DNA of 64,000 bases from Mercurialis annua (Eukaryota; Streptophyta; Magnoliopsida; Malpighiales; Euphorbiaceae): the NCBI RefSeq assembly GCF_937616625.2, contig NC_065571.1, forward strand, positions 41,136,651 to 41,200,650, written 5' to 3'. Shown piece by piece: positions 1-11,453 of the stretch (position 1 is its first letter; every line of letters starts with the position of its first letter). The notes under the pieces were generated by a model that had not been told where the DNA came from, did not search any database, and saw only the letters and a program-made list of their open reading frames with translations. Both the position numbers and the translations under genes were made by a program.

Positions 1-386
1 ACAGCACCAGCCTGAGGTTGGTGTTGCTGCACTATCTGACCCAATACAGTACACTGATTCTGCAGAAGAGCCTGATGGTTCTGCATCTAAACAATCCCAG
101 CCAAGAAAGTAGTGAAGTCGAACGCCTCCATGTTTGGTGCCTGTTGCACCTCCGGTGCCTGTTGCACCTCCGGTGCCTGCTGCACTCTTGGTGCCTGAAT
201 GCCTGCTGCAACACGTCCTCTACCTCTACCTCTACCAGCTCCTCTACCTCTACCAGCACCTCTACCTCGACCACGCCCAGCATTAGCCTAAGCCGGTGGT
301 ACATTCTGATCAACTTCCATGGAAATTGCATCATCAGCCTCAGCTTCTTGCTCTGCCGCAGCACGAGTACGAACAACGTTGTTCAT
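1..386 (-). pseudogene. Ty3/gypsy gag remnant, 5' end, running off the left edge
   Basis: Read on the minus strand from an ATG at 386-384, the frame opens with an acidic, Ala/Glu-rich stretch (NNVVRTRAAAEQEAEADDA), then a Gly-Arg tract (GRGRGRGAGRGRG type) and a Gln/Pro-rich segment repeating QQAPEVQ. This composition is usual for the N-terminus of gag in plant chromovirus-like gypsy elements; gag forms the cytoplasmic virus-like particle. Two in-frame TAG codons (near 288 and near 90) show the copy is dead. The 5' LTR lies just upstream on the same strand (720-3419). The rest of the element is outside the window. Assignment to gypsy rests on composition and on the LTR and primer-site context, since no capsid core domain is visible. 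Confidence 0.65.
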
Positions 387-719
387 ATCCTAAGGATTGA
401 ACAAAAACAATTTAAATACACAGATATTTCATTCCCAGGTATGAACAAAACAAGCAATAAATAGGATTTCCCAAGAAATCAACAGCAATAAAATATTCAC
501 CCAAATGAAATAACATTAACAATTAAAAGCAATCTAACAACAACTCAACATAATATGACCGACTCGACGCAATCCTATTGGTAGGCAGAATGTTTTAAAT
601 CAAAAGATGACGTTTTAAAGACATGACAAGAAACCTATATCCGTAGTAGTTCTTAAGACACGACATTACTTAACAGGGTAATACATAGCATGCAAATGGC
701 TTTGGTTTGAAACCAAGTT
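387..719 (-). other. Leader and degenerate tRNA-iMet primer-binding site
   Basis: This stretch lies between the LTR end at 720 and the gag start. On the minus strand the sequence four bases after the LTR end is TGGTTTCAAACC (715-704), which matches 9 of 12 positions of the usual initiator-Met primer site TGGTATCAGAGC. The remainder is A-rich leader with no ORF. The primer-site call is tentative because of the three mismatches. Confidence 0.5.
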
Positions 720-1197
720 TGTCACGACCCATTTTCATGAATCGTGACTGGCGCTAGGGCATGGGTAATGTAGTACCAACATAACATGCTTTCCAATACT
801 AAATCATAAATAAGGCATATCATAAACCAGAGTAATAATGTAACATGCCAAGCGATAAATAATCTAGTCGAACCAATCCGACAAACAACTGTAATAATAA
901 TAAAGACGTCTAGTTACTACTGCGGTCTAAGAATAATATAGTTTTACAATTTATCAAAATAAATGAGACCTCCGAGAAAAGTAAAGAACGGAGATCAGCA
1001 GACTCTCTTAAATCATAACCCTGGAAAATTTGGGAAAACAACGGGGTCAGATATACTGAGATGAGTTTATACCACTATTTACATTTATCAAGTGGAAAAC
1101 CTTTAAAACTGTTTAAAACATTTAATAACGATATTAGGATTAATATTTGGAACCCTAATCCACAATTCTAAATAATATACATAATCCAACAGGCCTG

Positions 1198-1322
1198 GTC
1201 CCGAGAGCTGAGCTACACCGAGTTACCACTGACCACACTTTTACCATATCCAGAGTCCCGAGAGCTGTGTTAGACCGAGTTACTCTATTTGGTCCCGAGA
1301 GCTATGCTCACACCGAGTTACC
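1198..1322. repeat. Three-unit degenerate repeat in LTR
   Basis: The unit cccgagagct - n - accgagtta occurs at about 1198-1226, 1253-1282 and 1291-1322. The plus-strand LTR at 3420-6344 carries the inverse-complement version at the equivalent place (5432-5556), so the triplication is an old feature of this LTR family. Confidence 0.75.
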
Positions 1323-3120
1323 AGTTTACCATATATACCTTACCAAGATCATTGCCGGCGCACAGGCAGTCCTAATGATGCCCATTAGGTAGCATCTTCC
1401 AACTAAGAGCCATAATATAAAAACAGTTCGAAATATACGTACAATATATATATTTAATATTAAAATAACAATTTACTTAATAAGACGGTAAATAGTAAGT
1501 ACAAATTCATTGCTTGCTAATCCACGTGATAACCGGCAAGCAACTAATCCTGGTTCGCCTCTCAAGCACGAACAGTCAACGGGTCTAGACAATATAAAAT
1601 AATTATTAAAACAGACACTAACTCTAGAGAGTACTAGACACCACATATGACTAGCACAAATAACACGTCGGAACAAACAATCCAGAGTAACACAAAATAC
1701 CCAATAGGTAAAAACGCACAATTAATACAAGTCTATTGAGTTCTTGTTTTAAAAACCAATTAATAAATATTATTTAATAAAATTTAAATAATAATTAATT
1801 TTCAAATAGTGGCTTAGCCGAGTTTTACCAATAACTATCAAGCTAGCCTCACTTGTCGGGTGACCCAAGTCTAACCCGACTCAACACGTTTATCAAATAT
1901 AAACCCGAGTTTATATTTATAAAAATAATTTGGTAATATAATAAACCATTAAAACAGAACTCAATAACTTTCAATTCAAGTAACCTAAGTTACAACCAAA
2001 AACTTACTTAAATAAGTTTTTTTTTAAAAAAAAACGTTCAAGGGCTAAATTGTAATTTAGCCAATTTCATGCCAAATTGATATTCGAAATTAAATATAGT
2101 TATCATAATTCAAAAGAAAATATAAAGTTATAGCCAACAATTTGATCAAATAAGTTTTAAAAAATGTTCAAGGGCTAAATTGTAATTTAGCCACTTTGAT
2201 ATTTGAAAACAATTATAATTACCCGAGTAATTGTATTAACTTAAGTTTGTATACACTTATCGTTTAAACCTAAATTCAAAGGTTATAATTATAACCAATA
2301 CAATTAGACAAATAACTTTCAGCATTCACTTGATTTAAGAAAAACATTATGGTGATTATAGTGGCTAATTAGCCATCTCCTTTCTTTTAAAACCAAACAA
2401 ACCCGCTTAACCAAATTATAATTCAAACTTCATCTAACCATTAACCATCAACCTTAAATCCTAAGCCTTATAAGATTCAACTAACACAACAATCTTAATC
2501 ATAAACAACAATTACACTAATCACATAACCAAATTTAATAGAAACCGTAAAACTCATTCAAGAAATCGAACCATGATGAATTTCCTATGTTACTCAATCT
2601 TAAAGCTTAAACCTAAGCCAACTTCTAAATCATGAACTAAGACATCAAACAAGGTCATAAGATAGCAGCAACACAATCAAAGAAGACGGCAGCAACATTC
2701 TTAAGAAATAGACTCAAAATAGCGTATGAATACGATGAAACGGTAGCTATTGAAACGAGACCGATTGCGTACCGTTATGCAAAATGAGATGGGAAAACGT
2801 AGAGGCGTGAGTCTACAATCTCTGGGACGAAGCGGAACTGATTTCGATCAAGAAACGAACAAGAACGAATCAAATTACGTAGGTGTCGTTTAACGCTAAA
2901 ACTGAAAATTCAAGATAGAAAACTTACCGATGGACACCAAGGTTTTGGAGAGGATTGACAGCGATTTAACACTAGAAAATCCCGAGTATTTGACGACTAG
3001 GGTTGATGAATATGAGAGGAAGGATTTAGGGTTGAAAAACTAGGTATTTAAAGGAGTAGAATTTGAGTTGAAAGCGGAAAGAGCAGCGAGCCAAAACTTG
3101 CTAGGGAGCACACTGCTGCT

Positions 3121-3219
3121 GGTCTCGAATGAGACCAGCAAGAAAACTGAGGTCTCATTCGAGACCTCGTATGGTCTCGAACGAGACCGCAATAGATCAG
3201 CACAGGTCTCGTTCGAGAC
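3121..3219. repeat. Palindrome cluster, GGTCTCG(A/T)(A/T)CGAGACC type
   Basis: Four near-perfect 16-bp palindromes occur within 100 bp: ggtctcgaatgagacc (3121), ggtctcattcgagacc (3151), ggtctcgaacgagacc (3173) and ggtctcgttcgagac (3205). They lie 70-170 bp upstream of the TATA-like box of this minus-strand LTR, that is in U3. The CpG-bearing core stands out against AT-rich surroundings. The function is not known to me. Confidence 0.85.
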
Positions 3220-3979
3220 GTGTGCTGAGGCCAACCTGATTTTAAAAAATTTGACCCATGGGCCAAACCCCCATGGGCCAAACCCCCATGGGCCAATCAA
3301 ACCTAACCAAGGTTTTAAACCAAACCCAAAAATACCAAAACTACCCAATTTAATACAAACGACTCTCGAAATTATTCCCGGAATCCATCGGATTAACAAT
3401 AATTCTACGGAATATTACATACATGAATTTGAATTGGAGAGTTAAGTGGATGAGCACAAGTGATTTAAAAGCCCAAATTCATTTCTTTTGCTTAAGAAGT
3501 AAAACATTCTAGAAAACTAATTCCTCTTCATTTCATTTTCTACAAGCTTCTAATCTTCTTGCATGCTATGGAGAAAATCGTGGATTTTGCAAATTTGGGT
3601 TCAAATTCCATTAATCTCTCCAACTATGGGCCATAGTCATTATCTAATACCTAAATCGCAGCTGAAATTTAAGGTTAGAGTCTCAATCCTTAACTAAAAT
3701 TATGGTTTGGTAGGTTAGGGTTTTGTGGGTTTTGAGTATAAATTCAATTGATAGCTTGCTCTTGACTCCTAGATGATCTAAAGGCGTTTGTATGATGTTT
3801 TTATTGCAGGTAATTGTTTAATTGAAAGATATAAAGATTAAAGTTGATTTAAAGGTTTAATCAATCAATTTTATTAAGAAACGTTTAAGAACAAAGTTGG
3901 AAATTTGTGGGTTTTAAAGAACCTGAGGTGAGGTGGTTTGAAATCGGGTTTGGCGGGAGAGCGGTAACCGGAAGTGACT

Positions 3980-4100
3980 GGTCAGGCCATGGTGGCCTAA
4001 CCCGTCTGCTCTGTTGAGTCTGCTCAACGAAGAGCAGACGTGGTCTGCTCCAAAGAGCAGACCTGTTGGTTTGCTTCGCGGGGCAGACCAGCCGGTCGCT
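3980..4100. repeat. Palindrome cluster, GGTCTGCTC/GAGCAGACC type
   Basis: It contains ggtctgctc-caaa-gagcagacc (4042-4063), a longer stem gtctgctc (4004) pairing with gagcagac (4032) that encloses a ttgag/ctcaa stem, and a weaker ggtttgctt/ggggcagacc pair to about 4090. A ggccatggtggcc inverted repeat lies at 3985. GC content is well above the flanks. It sits roughly 500 bp into this LTR. Confidence 0.75.
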
Positions 4101-4725
4101 CCGGACCCTCGTGCCGCCGGAAAATTTTGCTAGTATGGGGTGTTTTTAGAATTCTAAGCAAATCAATTTAAGTGCAAAATCAAAGCTGAAAATGGATTTA
4201 AAGAGATTTAATATGTGGTTTTTAAGGTAGAAATTAAAGTGGGTTAAGTTATACTTGAATTCAAGCTTAAGTTGCTTGAACATAAAATTCAAAGTGTGTT
4301 TAAGTTGAATTAAGATTGTTTATGAGTTGAATTGATGATTTAAAAATTGGTTTAATACATTTAAAGGTATAGCTTAACGTAAGTTTGAGACTTAATTTAA
4401 GTGTTAAAATTTAGGATTTAAAAACTGTTTGATTGAGAGATTTGATAAGTGGAAAGTCGAATCGATTAAATAAGTTGTTAAGAAGGTAAGAGTAAAAAAG
4501 ATGGACTTGGAATCAATTCAAGTTTGAACGCTTGAATATAAATGCAATTTTTTTGAAAGTGAAATAATATATGAATTGAAATGTTAATTTAGTATTTGTT
4601 TATATTATAGATCCTATGCGTTATTGGATTGGAGAAGCAGAGGATTTGAAATGTTAAGCAACGGGCTATTCTATTTTGCTTTTGAAATTTGAAATAAGCG
4701 ATCGAAGTGAGTTCGCGATTTACTT

Positions 4726-4728
4726 TCG

Positions 4729-4801
<73 letters not shown>
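4726..4801. repeat. Compound microsatellite (ATT)n then (TA)n
   Basis: About 13 ATT units are followed directly by about 14 TA units, inside the plus-strand LTR. It is a simple sequence tract and not coding, although it yields a poly-Tyr frame. Confidence 0.95.
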
Positions 4802-4804
<3 letters not shown>

Positions 4805-5431
4805 TATTGAATATTTTAGTTTAAAAATTTATGTATTTATTCGTAAAACTAATATTAGCATTACTATAGCTCCATTAAAATATTTTAATAACAAATTTAT
4901 ATCTTATATTAATAATTTATTTCATGCTGTAAACGATTAAAATATGTTATATTTTATTGAAGGTCGCATAATAATAAAGTTAAATTATAAAAATTTACAT
5001 TTTTATTGTATCATTGAATTATAATATTCTTTGATTTTATTAAGAACAATGTGAGGTTAATGTAACTATCGTCGTGGAAATGTTATTGAGATGACGAATA
5101 TAGTTTTAACTAGCACGAATCATTTCAGTAAAGGCTATTATCATAAAGAACCTAAAATATATATGCGTGGCATAGAAAACTTATGAAATTTTATAAAATA
5201 CTTATTATTTTAAAAGCTTTGTTAATTGTATAGAATTTCTAAGTGTTTATCGTATGAAATTAAATTTAACGCCAATGTGTGATCCGGGGGAAACGAGCTA
5301 CCTATTGGGCGTCAATAGGCTGTGTGATCACTAGTATTCCGAGTCTAGGCGTCTATGGTCAATTATTTACAATGATAAATTATGAATTTTGAATAAGGAA
5401 AAGGAGGATAACAGCGTGATAGACATGAGGT

Positions 5432-5556
5432 TTAACTCGGTGGAACTATCTCGGGACCCGTGTCTAATGGGTTAACTCGGTCGAACTATCTCGAGACCCA
5501 CAACTTAGGATTAAGAGATGGTTACGGTTAATTCAGTGGAATTATCTCGAGACCGA
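5432..5556. repeat. Three-unit degenerate repeat, ttaactcggtggaactatctcg
   Basis: Units begin near 5432, 5472 and 5527 and share the blocks taactcggt, gaactatctcg and gaccc. It is the counterpart of the triplication at 1198-1322 in the opposite-strand LTR. Confidence 0.75.
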
Positions 5557-6344
5557 ACCACATGGACGATATAATCAAAAAGTTATTATCTAGGTATTAA
5601 TTAAGTTGTAGTATTTGGGTTTAGGGTTTCAAACGGATCCAATGTTTGAAATTGATAAATAATATGTTATATTCGATTATGTTTACTGAAATGCTTAATA
5701 ATAAAGCATATTTAATTATAAGTTATTGTTTGAATATATTGAAAAGTATGTTTTATCGTTAATGTGACGTTATGTTAAATTATAATACCGTTAGTAAATT
5801 GTGAACTCATTCAGTTATGTTTGACATGTTGATATCTAAATTTTTCAGGTGTCTAGTTGATAGAGTTTGGATCGAGCTTCCACTTCTTGACTCGGAAGGC
5901 TCGTCTCTTTTTGTATGTAGAACTTCTGACTCTCTAGCGCTGCAGTAATTTAGACTTACATTTTTGTCGAGGTCCTATTAGCGGTCTATGTATGTTTTGG
6001 GCTAGTAACTGCAGCCGTTTATATCTTTTATTAAAACCAAACAAACAGCAGATGCAGTTATGTTTTAACTAGTTACTTGTATATTTTGTAAATGTTTGGA
6101 TAATACTTGATAGTATATATGGCTATGTAAATTGTACTGCGCAGGGTGATTTGTTATGTCTTACAGGTGTGGTTAGTAAAATTTAAGCCGTTATATTGCA
6201 TATGTTTTCTAAAATAAAATATTTAAGTTTTATAAAGATTTTAACGCGAAAACGTATTTGGTAAATTTAGGCTTGCTACGGGTTTCGGAGCTGCCACTCC
6301 TATTCCCTAGCGTCGGTCTCGCCTCGAGAAATCGGGTCGTGACA

Positions 6345-6725
6345 GATTTTGACTTGCTAGCTTATTAAAAAGGTGATAAAAGTATATTTTGGTGCCAAAT
6401 AGTGTAAGAAAAGGCTACTAAAACACTATTGGTTTGGTTATGGTTAATTTCAGTCCGTAAAACTTGTAAATTGGACCATAAACTTCTAAGACATTGCAAT
6501 TAGTCCAATTTGTGGACTTAAAGTACAATCTCTTTGGAATTTATATAGGTTATTTACGGCTGATTGCGTTTTAATCCTCCAAGTTTGTAGATATGCACAG
6601 ATTACGCCTACTTGGATCCTAGCAAGCTAATTTGTAGCTCGTCACCCGGGGATTTCTCTAGAAATCATCATTAGACGCTTCATTCCCTTATTACTTTTTA
6701 CCTGTCCGGAAAATAGGTGTCTACA
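6345..6725 (-). mobile_element. Start of the 3' LTR of the minus-strand Tat-like element
   Basis: On the minus strand, directly after a purine tract (6740-6726), the sequence begins TGTAGACACCTATTTTCC. An LTR start of TGTAGACACC is common in plant Tat/Ogre-type elements. The segment continues 380 bp until the LTR inserted at 6344. The rest of this LTR is beyond the left side of the nest. Confidence 0.65.
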
Positions 6726-6740
6726 ATATTCCCTCTCTTT
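6726..6740 (-). promoter_or_regulatory. Polypurine tract of the minus-strand Tat-like element
   Basis: AAAGAGAGGGAATAT on the minus strand immediately precedes the LTR start TGTAGACACC. Position and composition fit the primer for plus-strand DNA synthesis. Confidence 0.65.
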
Positions 6741-7177
6741 AACGAGAATTGACAAAGTAGGTCAATTTTTATTAAAAAAATGACTTGTTATGAGACAAGC
6801 GACAAGGATACTGCCCACCATCGAAGGTACTCGCTATCGCGGTGGTATGGTTGTGCCCTAGCCTGAGCATTACCTGTTGTGGCGCATGCATACTCTGACT
6901 TCATGCCCCCTGGTTCTGGTCTACTCAGCATTTGATCGTGAGTAAGTTTTCTCAGTTTCCATTGAGCCCGGGCTGCCTGATTGTATGCCCCATGGAATGG
7001 AGCTATAGACTCTCAGCTGTCCTAAGAGTAATATGATGGCTCGGACCCTGGTAATTATCCTGCCTGGTACTTCATAGGTTTTCAGAAGGGACAACATCCT
7101 CTTGGCTGTCCCAAGGGCCACCCTATTGAATAGTAGCTTGGATTCTGTTAATTATTCGACAATTAACAGATGCTGGT
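6741..7177. other. Unassigned 3' internal region of the Tat-like element
   Basis: This is the stretch between the gag repeat region and the polypurine tract. The minus strand shows a 66-codon frame (6921-7121) without recognisable domains. No pol segment is seen here, so the minus-strand element appears to go from gag almost directly to its 3' LTR. Confidence 0.5.
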
Positions 7178-7425
7178 GTTTTTCTACCAGGCTTTGGCGT
7201 CTTTCTGCCATGCTTCAATGTTTTTCTACCGATATTCGGTGTATATTTACCGTTCTTTGACGTCTTTCTGTCGTTCTTTGGCGTCTTTCTGCCCTTCTTT
7301 GGCGTCTTTCAGCCGTTCTTTAGCGTCTTTTTGCCATTCTTTGGTGTCTTTTTACCAAGCTTTGGCGTCTCTCTGCCAATCTTTGCTGTCTTTCTACCGT
7401 TCTTTGGTGTCTTTATACCATAATT
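7178..7425 (-). repeat. Twelve-copy 21-bp tandem repeat coding a basic heptapeptide
   Basis: Units such as AAGACGCCAAAGAACGGCAGA repeat every 21 bp on the minus strand. The translated heptads run GIKTPKN, GRKTAKI, GRETPKL, GKKTPKN, GKKTLKN, then a stop-containing copy, GRKTPKN and five more diverged copies. All variants preserve the frame and the Lys/Thr/Pro/Lys/Gly pattern. Several differ at synonymous third positions, which suggests past selection on the protein. Confidence 0.9.
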
Positions 7426-8483
7426 TTCATGTAGAGTCTTGTTCTATTATGTCTCGAGTGTTGTTGGTCGTTTCAATCCCGTCTTACGGGAAACTTTATG
7501 ATCCTCTAGGGCTTTTCATGAACTTCTGGGGCCGCTCTGATCCTCTTCATGACCTCATCATGAGTTAGGCCAGAATTGATGGTGTACAAGCTCTTCGGAG
7601 GTGGTGCCTCATGGTAATTCGGCAAAGGATTCTTCTATCTGTTGGGCTGGCCCGTAGATAGATCAGTAATCTTCCCATCGTCGATCATGTCTTGGATAGC
7701 GTGTTTCAGGGTGATACACAAATCTGTCTGATGTCCCTTTGTTTGGTGAAACTTCTAATGGATATTGGGGTTGTAATTTGGTGTATTCATATTAGGAGGA
7801 TTCCTAGGCGGCCTAGGTTGTAAGAGGTCTTGTTTCATATGCCTGTCTAAGACCTTGGTGAGTGGATTAGGGAACTCTGAAAAAGTTCTCATACCTGGCC
7901 CCTGTCTTTGGAAAAAATTCACACTTGCACTCTTACTAGTCGCTTGATAACTTAGTCGATAACTTCCTATAGGCGTGCTTCACCTCCTCCCAGCCTCAAT
8001 TTCTTCTACATACATCTTGTCGTCAAATAGATCATCAAAAGTCTTAGGATTCAGGTTTCCGAGACTTCGACCCAGTGTGGGAGAACATTCTTAACAACGA
8101 TCCTGACGTGATCCTTCTCAGAATTCCTCTCTTTCAGTAGTGAAGCATTATTTATCCATCTAGCCGGGTATTCAGAGAATGGCTCTCCTGGTTTCTGTTT
8201 GGTTATCTTCAAATCCCTCAGGGATACCTCCATCTTGGAGCCATAACTATAGAGGTTAATGAAGACGGTGGACAACTCCCTTCAGTCCTCCCTTGTTTTC
8301 ATTGGCAAGTCATAGTACTAGTGGGCTGCATTCCCCTCTAAGGATCTTGGAAAGGCCTTGACAATCTGTTTCACAAATAAGATACTCGTAGTCATCACAG
8401 AGATGAATTGTTACATATCGATGCGAGGATCGCCCCTTCCATTGAATCGACAGGGTTATGGCACTTTGAACTTTGTTGGTAGC
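7178..8483 (-). pseudogene. Tat-like gag remnant, C-terminal part with KTPKNGR heptad repeats
   Basis: On the minus strand, 8480 to 8040 encodes a capsid core of Retrotrans_gag type: a segment with WYYDLP-like and LSTVFINLYSYG motifs, then LRDLKITKQKPGEPFSEYPARW and a DHVRIVVKNVLPHW block. It is broken by several stops and shifts. Further downstream (7425-7178) the frame consists of about 12 heptapeptides close to KTPKNGR, with one TGA where CGA is expected. The N-terminal half lies beyond the solo LTR (11454-12230). Gag would assemble the particle; the basic repeat could bind nucleic acid, but that is inference. Confidence 0.7.
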
Positions 8484-11453
8484 TGTAATAACCCGTAAAA
8501 TTTAAAAATTTATTTTATGTATTTTCGGTAATATTTTGAGTCGTTTTTTAAATTTCAATTCGTTAGGGGTTCGATTGTTATTTTGGTTTGATTTGAAATT
8601 GGGTTTTACTAAATATGGTCCAACCAAAATTTCTGGTTGAACCAAATTGATCAAACGAGACCAGCAGGGCCTAGGAGACCCTTTCTTTTGTTTTTCTGTT
8701 TGTGTGATCTGCTATTATCACGCAACTAAAGTCGATATTTCCCTTATAAATAGAACATTATATTCTTCAACCCTAACGTTCCAAGGAGATTCACAAACCC
8801 TATCCACTCTTTTTTTCTCAAAATCTTTGTGAAACTCATCGCCAAATTGCTGTGTAGTTCGGTAAGTTTCAAGCTTTGGAATTTTGTTTTGAACTTATAA
8901 GCGGTACTTCCGTTCGTAGCTGATATCTCATTCGTTTCAGAACCAAATTTCATTCTGTTTGATTCATGAGATTGTAGACTCATCCCTCTACAAGTCCGAT
9001 CTTAGTTTTCATAAAACGGTACGTAATCCTTTCCGATATAGCCGCCGCCGTTTTACCGTTTTCAAATTATTTTCTGTTTTAACTCTAAAAGGATAATTTC
9101 GTTTTTCAATCCGTTCGTAGCCGTTTGGAGATCGAATTCAAATCTGTTTCGTTCCCGTGGAAGTAGACTCGTTCCTCTACAACTTTGCTTTTCGAATTTT
9201 GTCAAACGGTACGTAAATAATCTCGTTTCAATCGCCGCCGTCTCACCGTATTGTTTTGCTATTAACTGTGAATTTTCAATATTGTTACTGCCAATTATTG
9301 TTCTTCCTTGGGTATTGATTATGGCTTATTAGGATGATTAGATTCTTGTGTTTTGGGTGATTAAATCATTAAACTCTTACGGGTGGTTCCTCGTTTGATT
9401 TCATGTCTTTTGTTTTTGAGTTTTCGGTTGCGTGTCCTTGAGTTTCTGTCGAGAAAATTATTGTTGTTCTTTCATAAGATGATCATTGTAATCTTTAGAA
9501 TAATTAGGTTAATGATAGTATGTTTGTGTGATTTGTTAAGGTTGATTGCTTGCTAAGGTTTGACGATTTCAATATCAAGTTCATGGCTATGGAGTTTGGT
9601 TACTGTAATGTTTAAATGGTTAAGACAATTGATAAAGATGATGATGTGTCTTATGTTCATTGGCTAACAAGATTTTATTTTGGCAAAAGGTTGATTTTTG
9701 TCATAAAATTCTTGTGATTTAATTAAAGGAGTTCCTAAACTTATCTTTTTAACTGTTTTTATTGATTTTGATATTAACCTACGAAATTGGTTTCAACTTA
9801 TTAATTAGCGGTATAAATAATATTATTATTTATAATTTGAAATTACTTTGGGCATTGATATTTTAAATTTAAATTAATATTAATTTTATTATAATTTATA
9901 TGTGATTTTATAAATTGACTATATTAAATGAGAATTGGGGATTTCATTTAATTTGAAAAATTTGTCAGATTAGTCATATTATTTTCAAGACCTAAAAATA
10001 ATATTTGAATTATTTAAAAATTAAATTAATAATTATTAATAATTATTATTTAATTGATAATTTGAGATTTTCGGCTTAGAATGCCTTTGTGATTAAAGCT
10101 CTATTTTAGCTTTATTTTGTTATTTAACTATTCAAGATATTTTTGCCGAAAATTATAATTACTTGGGTTTCAAGCTATTGAGTTCATTTTGATATTTAAT
10201 TCATATTATTTTATTAAATTGAGGTTTATAATTATAGATTATTGGTTGGGTCGGGTTAGACTTGGGTCGCCCGACATGTGGATTTAGCTTGTTAGTTTTA
10301 AGAAACTCGGCTAACCCACTATTTAAGGAGTGAATTTTATTTATCATTTAAATATTATTTTAATAATATTTTCGGATTGAAATTTAAGTGCGAACTCAAT
10401 AGTTTTGAATTATTACGGTATTATAATTTATTTGAGAATTTTATTTCTCTGTGATTTAATTATCTGGTTATTTAATTGTGCTAGTCCTACGTGGTGTCTA
10501 GTGATCTTAGAGTTAGGGGTCGCTCGGATATTAACCTATTTATTATTTTAAACCCGTCGACTAATCGTGCTTCGGAGTCTACGCAGGGTTAGCTGTTTGC
10601 CAAGATCACGTGGATAAGCAAGCAGTGAGTTTGTAGTGCTATTTACCGCTTTATTAAGTACCGCGATTTATTTTAGTATTATAAATGCTTTTGAACTGTT
10701 TTAAGCGATTATGGATCTAGATTGAAACGAGCTACTCGATAGGCTTGTATCGAGACTGTGTGCACCGGTGAGTACTCTGGGAAACGGCAGACTAAAGTCT
10801 TGCTTACGCTGGTATATATATATGATGAGGATTTGTTCCCGTCCACTCTGGGTTTATATTTTTCGGTATGATATGTTATACTCACGCTGGGATCATTTCA
10901 ATACTGTATTTCCATAATCATATTATATTAGTATAAAACGTTTTGATTTAAGGGTTTTAAACTTAATAAATGTAAATAGTATTGCGAACTCATCTCAGTA
11001 TATCTGACCCCGTTGTTTTCCCAAATTTTCCACGTTTATGATTTGAAAGCTGGTCCACTCCGATTCTTTTGATTCTTCGGAGGTTTTTATGTTATTTAAA
11101 CTAGTTACTGTTTTCGAAATCTTAGACCACAGTAGAACTAGTTTATTATGTATTACATTAATATTACACTCTGGGATTATCGATTTGATCGATTATTTAT
11201 TATTAGCATATTTACTCTGGATTACTTTAATATTATATTTAAGGCATGTTGTTGAGCATTTTTGGATAATTAAGTTATTTATATTAGAACTGTAATATAA
11301 ATTGCTATGCTTAGGTTGGAGTTTCGGTTGCCCCCGAGCAGTTTTCTGCAGGTTTAAATATTTAACTGTTTTCCGCAAGGCTTGCTACGGGTTTTGGTAC
11401 AACCATACCCATTCCCTAGCGCTGGTCGCGATCCATGAAATTGGGTCATGACA
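8484..11453 (+). mobile_element. Solo LTR (2970 bp) with target duplication gtagc
   Basis: It starts TGTAATAACCC and ends GGGTCATGACA, and is flanked by identical pentamers gtagc at 8479-8483 and 11454-11458. No internal retrotransposon sequence is present, so it is a solo LTR left by recombination between two LTRs. A TATA box (TTATAAATAG, 8744-8753) lies 260 bp in. A block of about 200 bp (8917-9110) is partly repeated at 9117-9300; each copy contains gtagactc..ctctacaa and aaacggtacgtaa. It inserted into the minus-strand Tat-like gag, whose coding resumes on the other side. Confidence 0.93.
8917..9300. repeat. Two-copy degenerate repeat within the solo LTR
   Basis: Both halves carry ttcgtagc, gtagactc, ctctacaa and aaacggtacgtaa in the same order, followed by a gccgccg motif. 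The related LTR at 720-3419 has one recognisable copy (inverse, near 2730-2840). Confidence 0.6.

Larger units (their letters stand above)
720..3419 (-). mobile_element. LTR (2.7 kb) of the minus-strand gypsy element
   Basis: On the minus strand it starts TGTAATATTCC (3419) and ends GGGTCGTGACA (720), so it has the TG...CA ends of an LTR. The last 70 bp, and motifs such as acggggtcag (about 1035), match the ends of three other LTRs in this window (6344, 11453 and 15212 ends). A TATA-like TTTAAATACC lies at 3052-3043. It also contains a triplicated block around cccgagagct/accgagtta (1198-1322), a cluster of 16-bp palindromes (3121-3219) and three copies of a ccatgggccaaac unit (about 3256-3295). 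It is read as a 5' LTR, not a solo LTR, because flanking pentamers do not match (aagtt left, tacat right) and a gag remnant and primer site follow it. Confidence 0.8.
3420..6344 (+). mobile_element. Plus-strand gypsy LTR, 5' end removed by the neighbouring insertion
   Basis: The right end is GGGTCGTGACA at 6344, and the last 70 bp match the ends of the other three large LTRs. Internal motifs such as gaaacgagcta and gaactcat are colinear with the solo LTR at 8484-11453. The true TG start is not visible: the minus-strand LTR (720-3419) abuts at 3419/3420, so that element probably inserted near the beginning of this LTR and the missing part lies left of the window. The base run after the LTR is gattt (6345-6349); its partner duplication is out of view, so a solo LTR cannot be told from a full element. 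Confidence 0.75.

Noticed and set aside
18..464. 148-residue plus-strand ORF with STSTSSSTSTST tract
   Set aside because: It is the antisense of the Gly-Arg tract of the minus-strand gag remnant.
4707..4940. ORF with a poly-Tyr tract
   Set aside because: It is a translation of an ATT/TA microsatellite inside an LTR.
720..6344. TGTCACGACC at 720 and GGTCGTGACA at 6344 as terminal inverted repeats of one 5.6-kb DNA transposon
   Set aside because: The two ends are the termini of two related LTRs in opposite orientation; each has its own TG/CA partner logic, and the same end also closes two solo LTRs with 5-bp duplications.
7170..7568. 132-residue plus-strand ORF with repeated SLASFC motif
   Set aside because: It is the antisense of the KTPKNGR repeat; the minus strand keeps the capsid-linked frame and the basic pattern.
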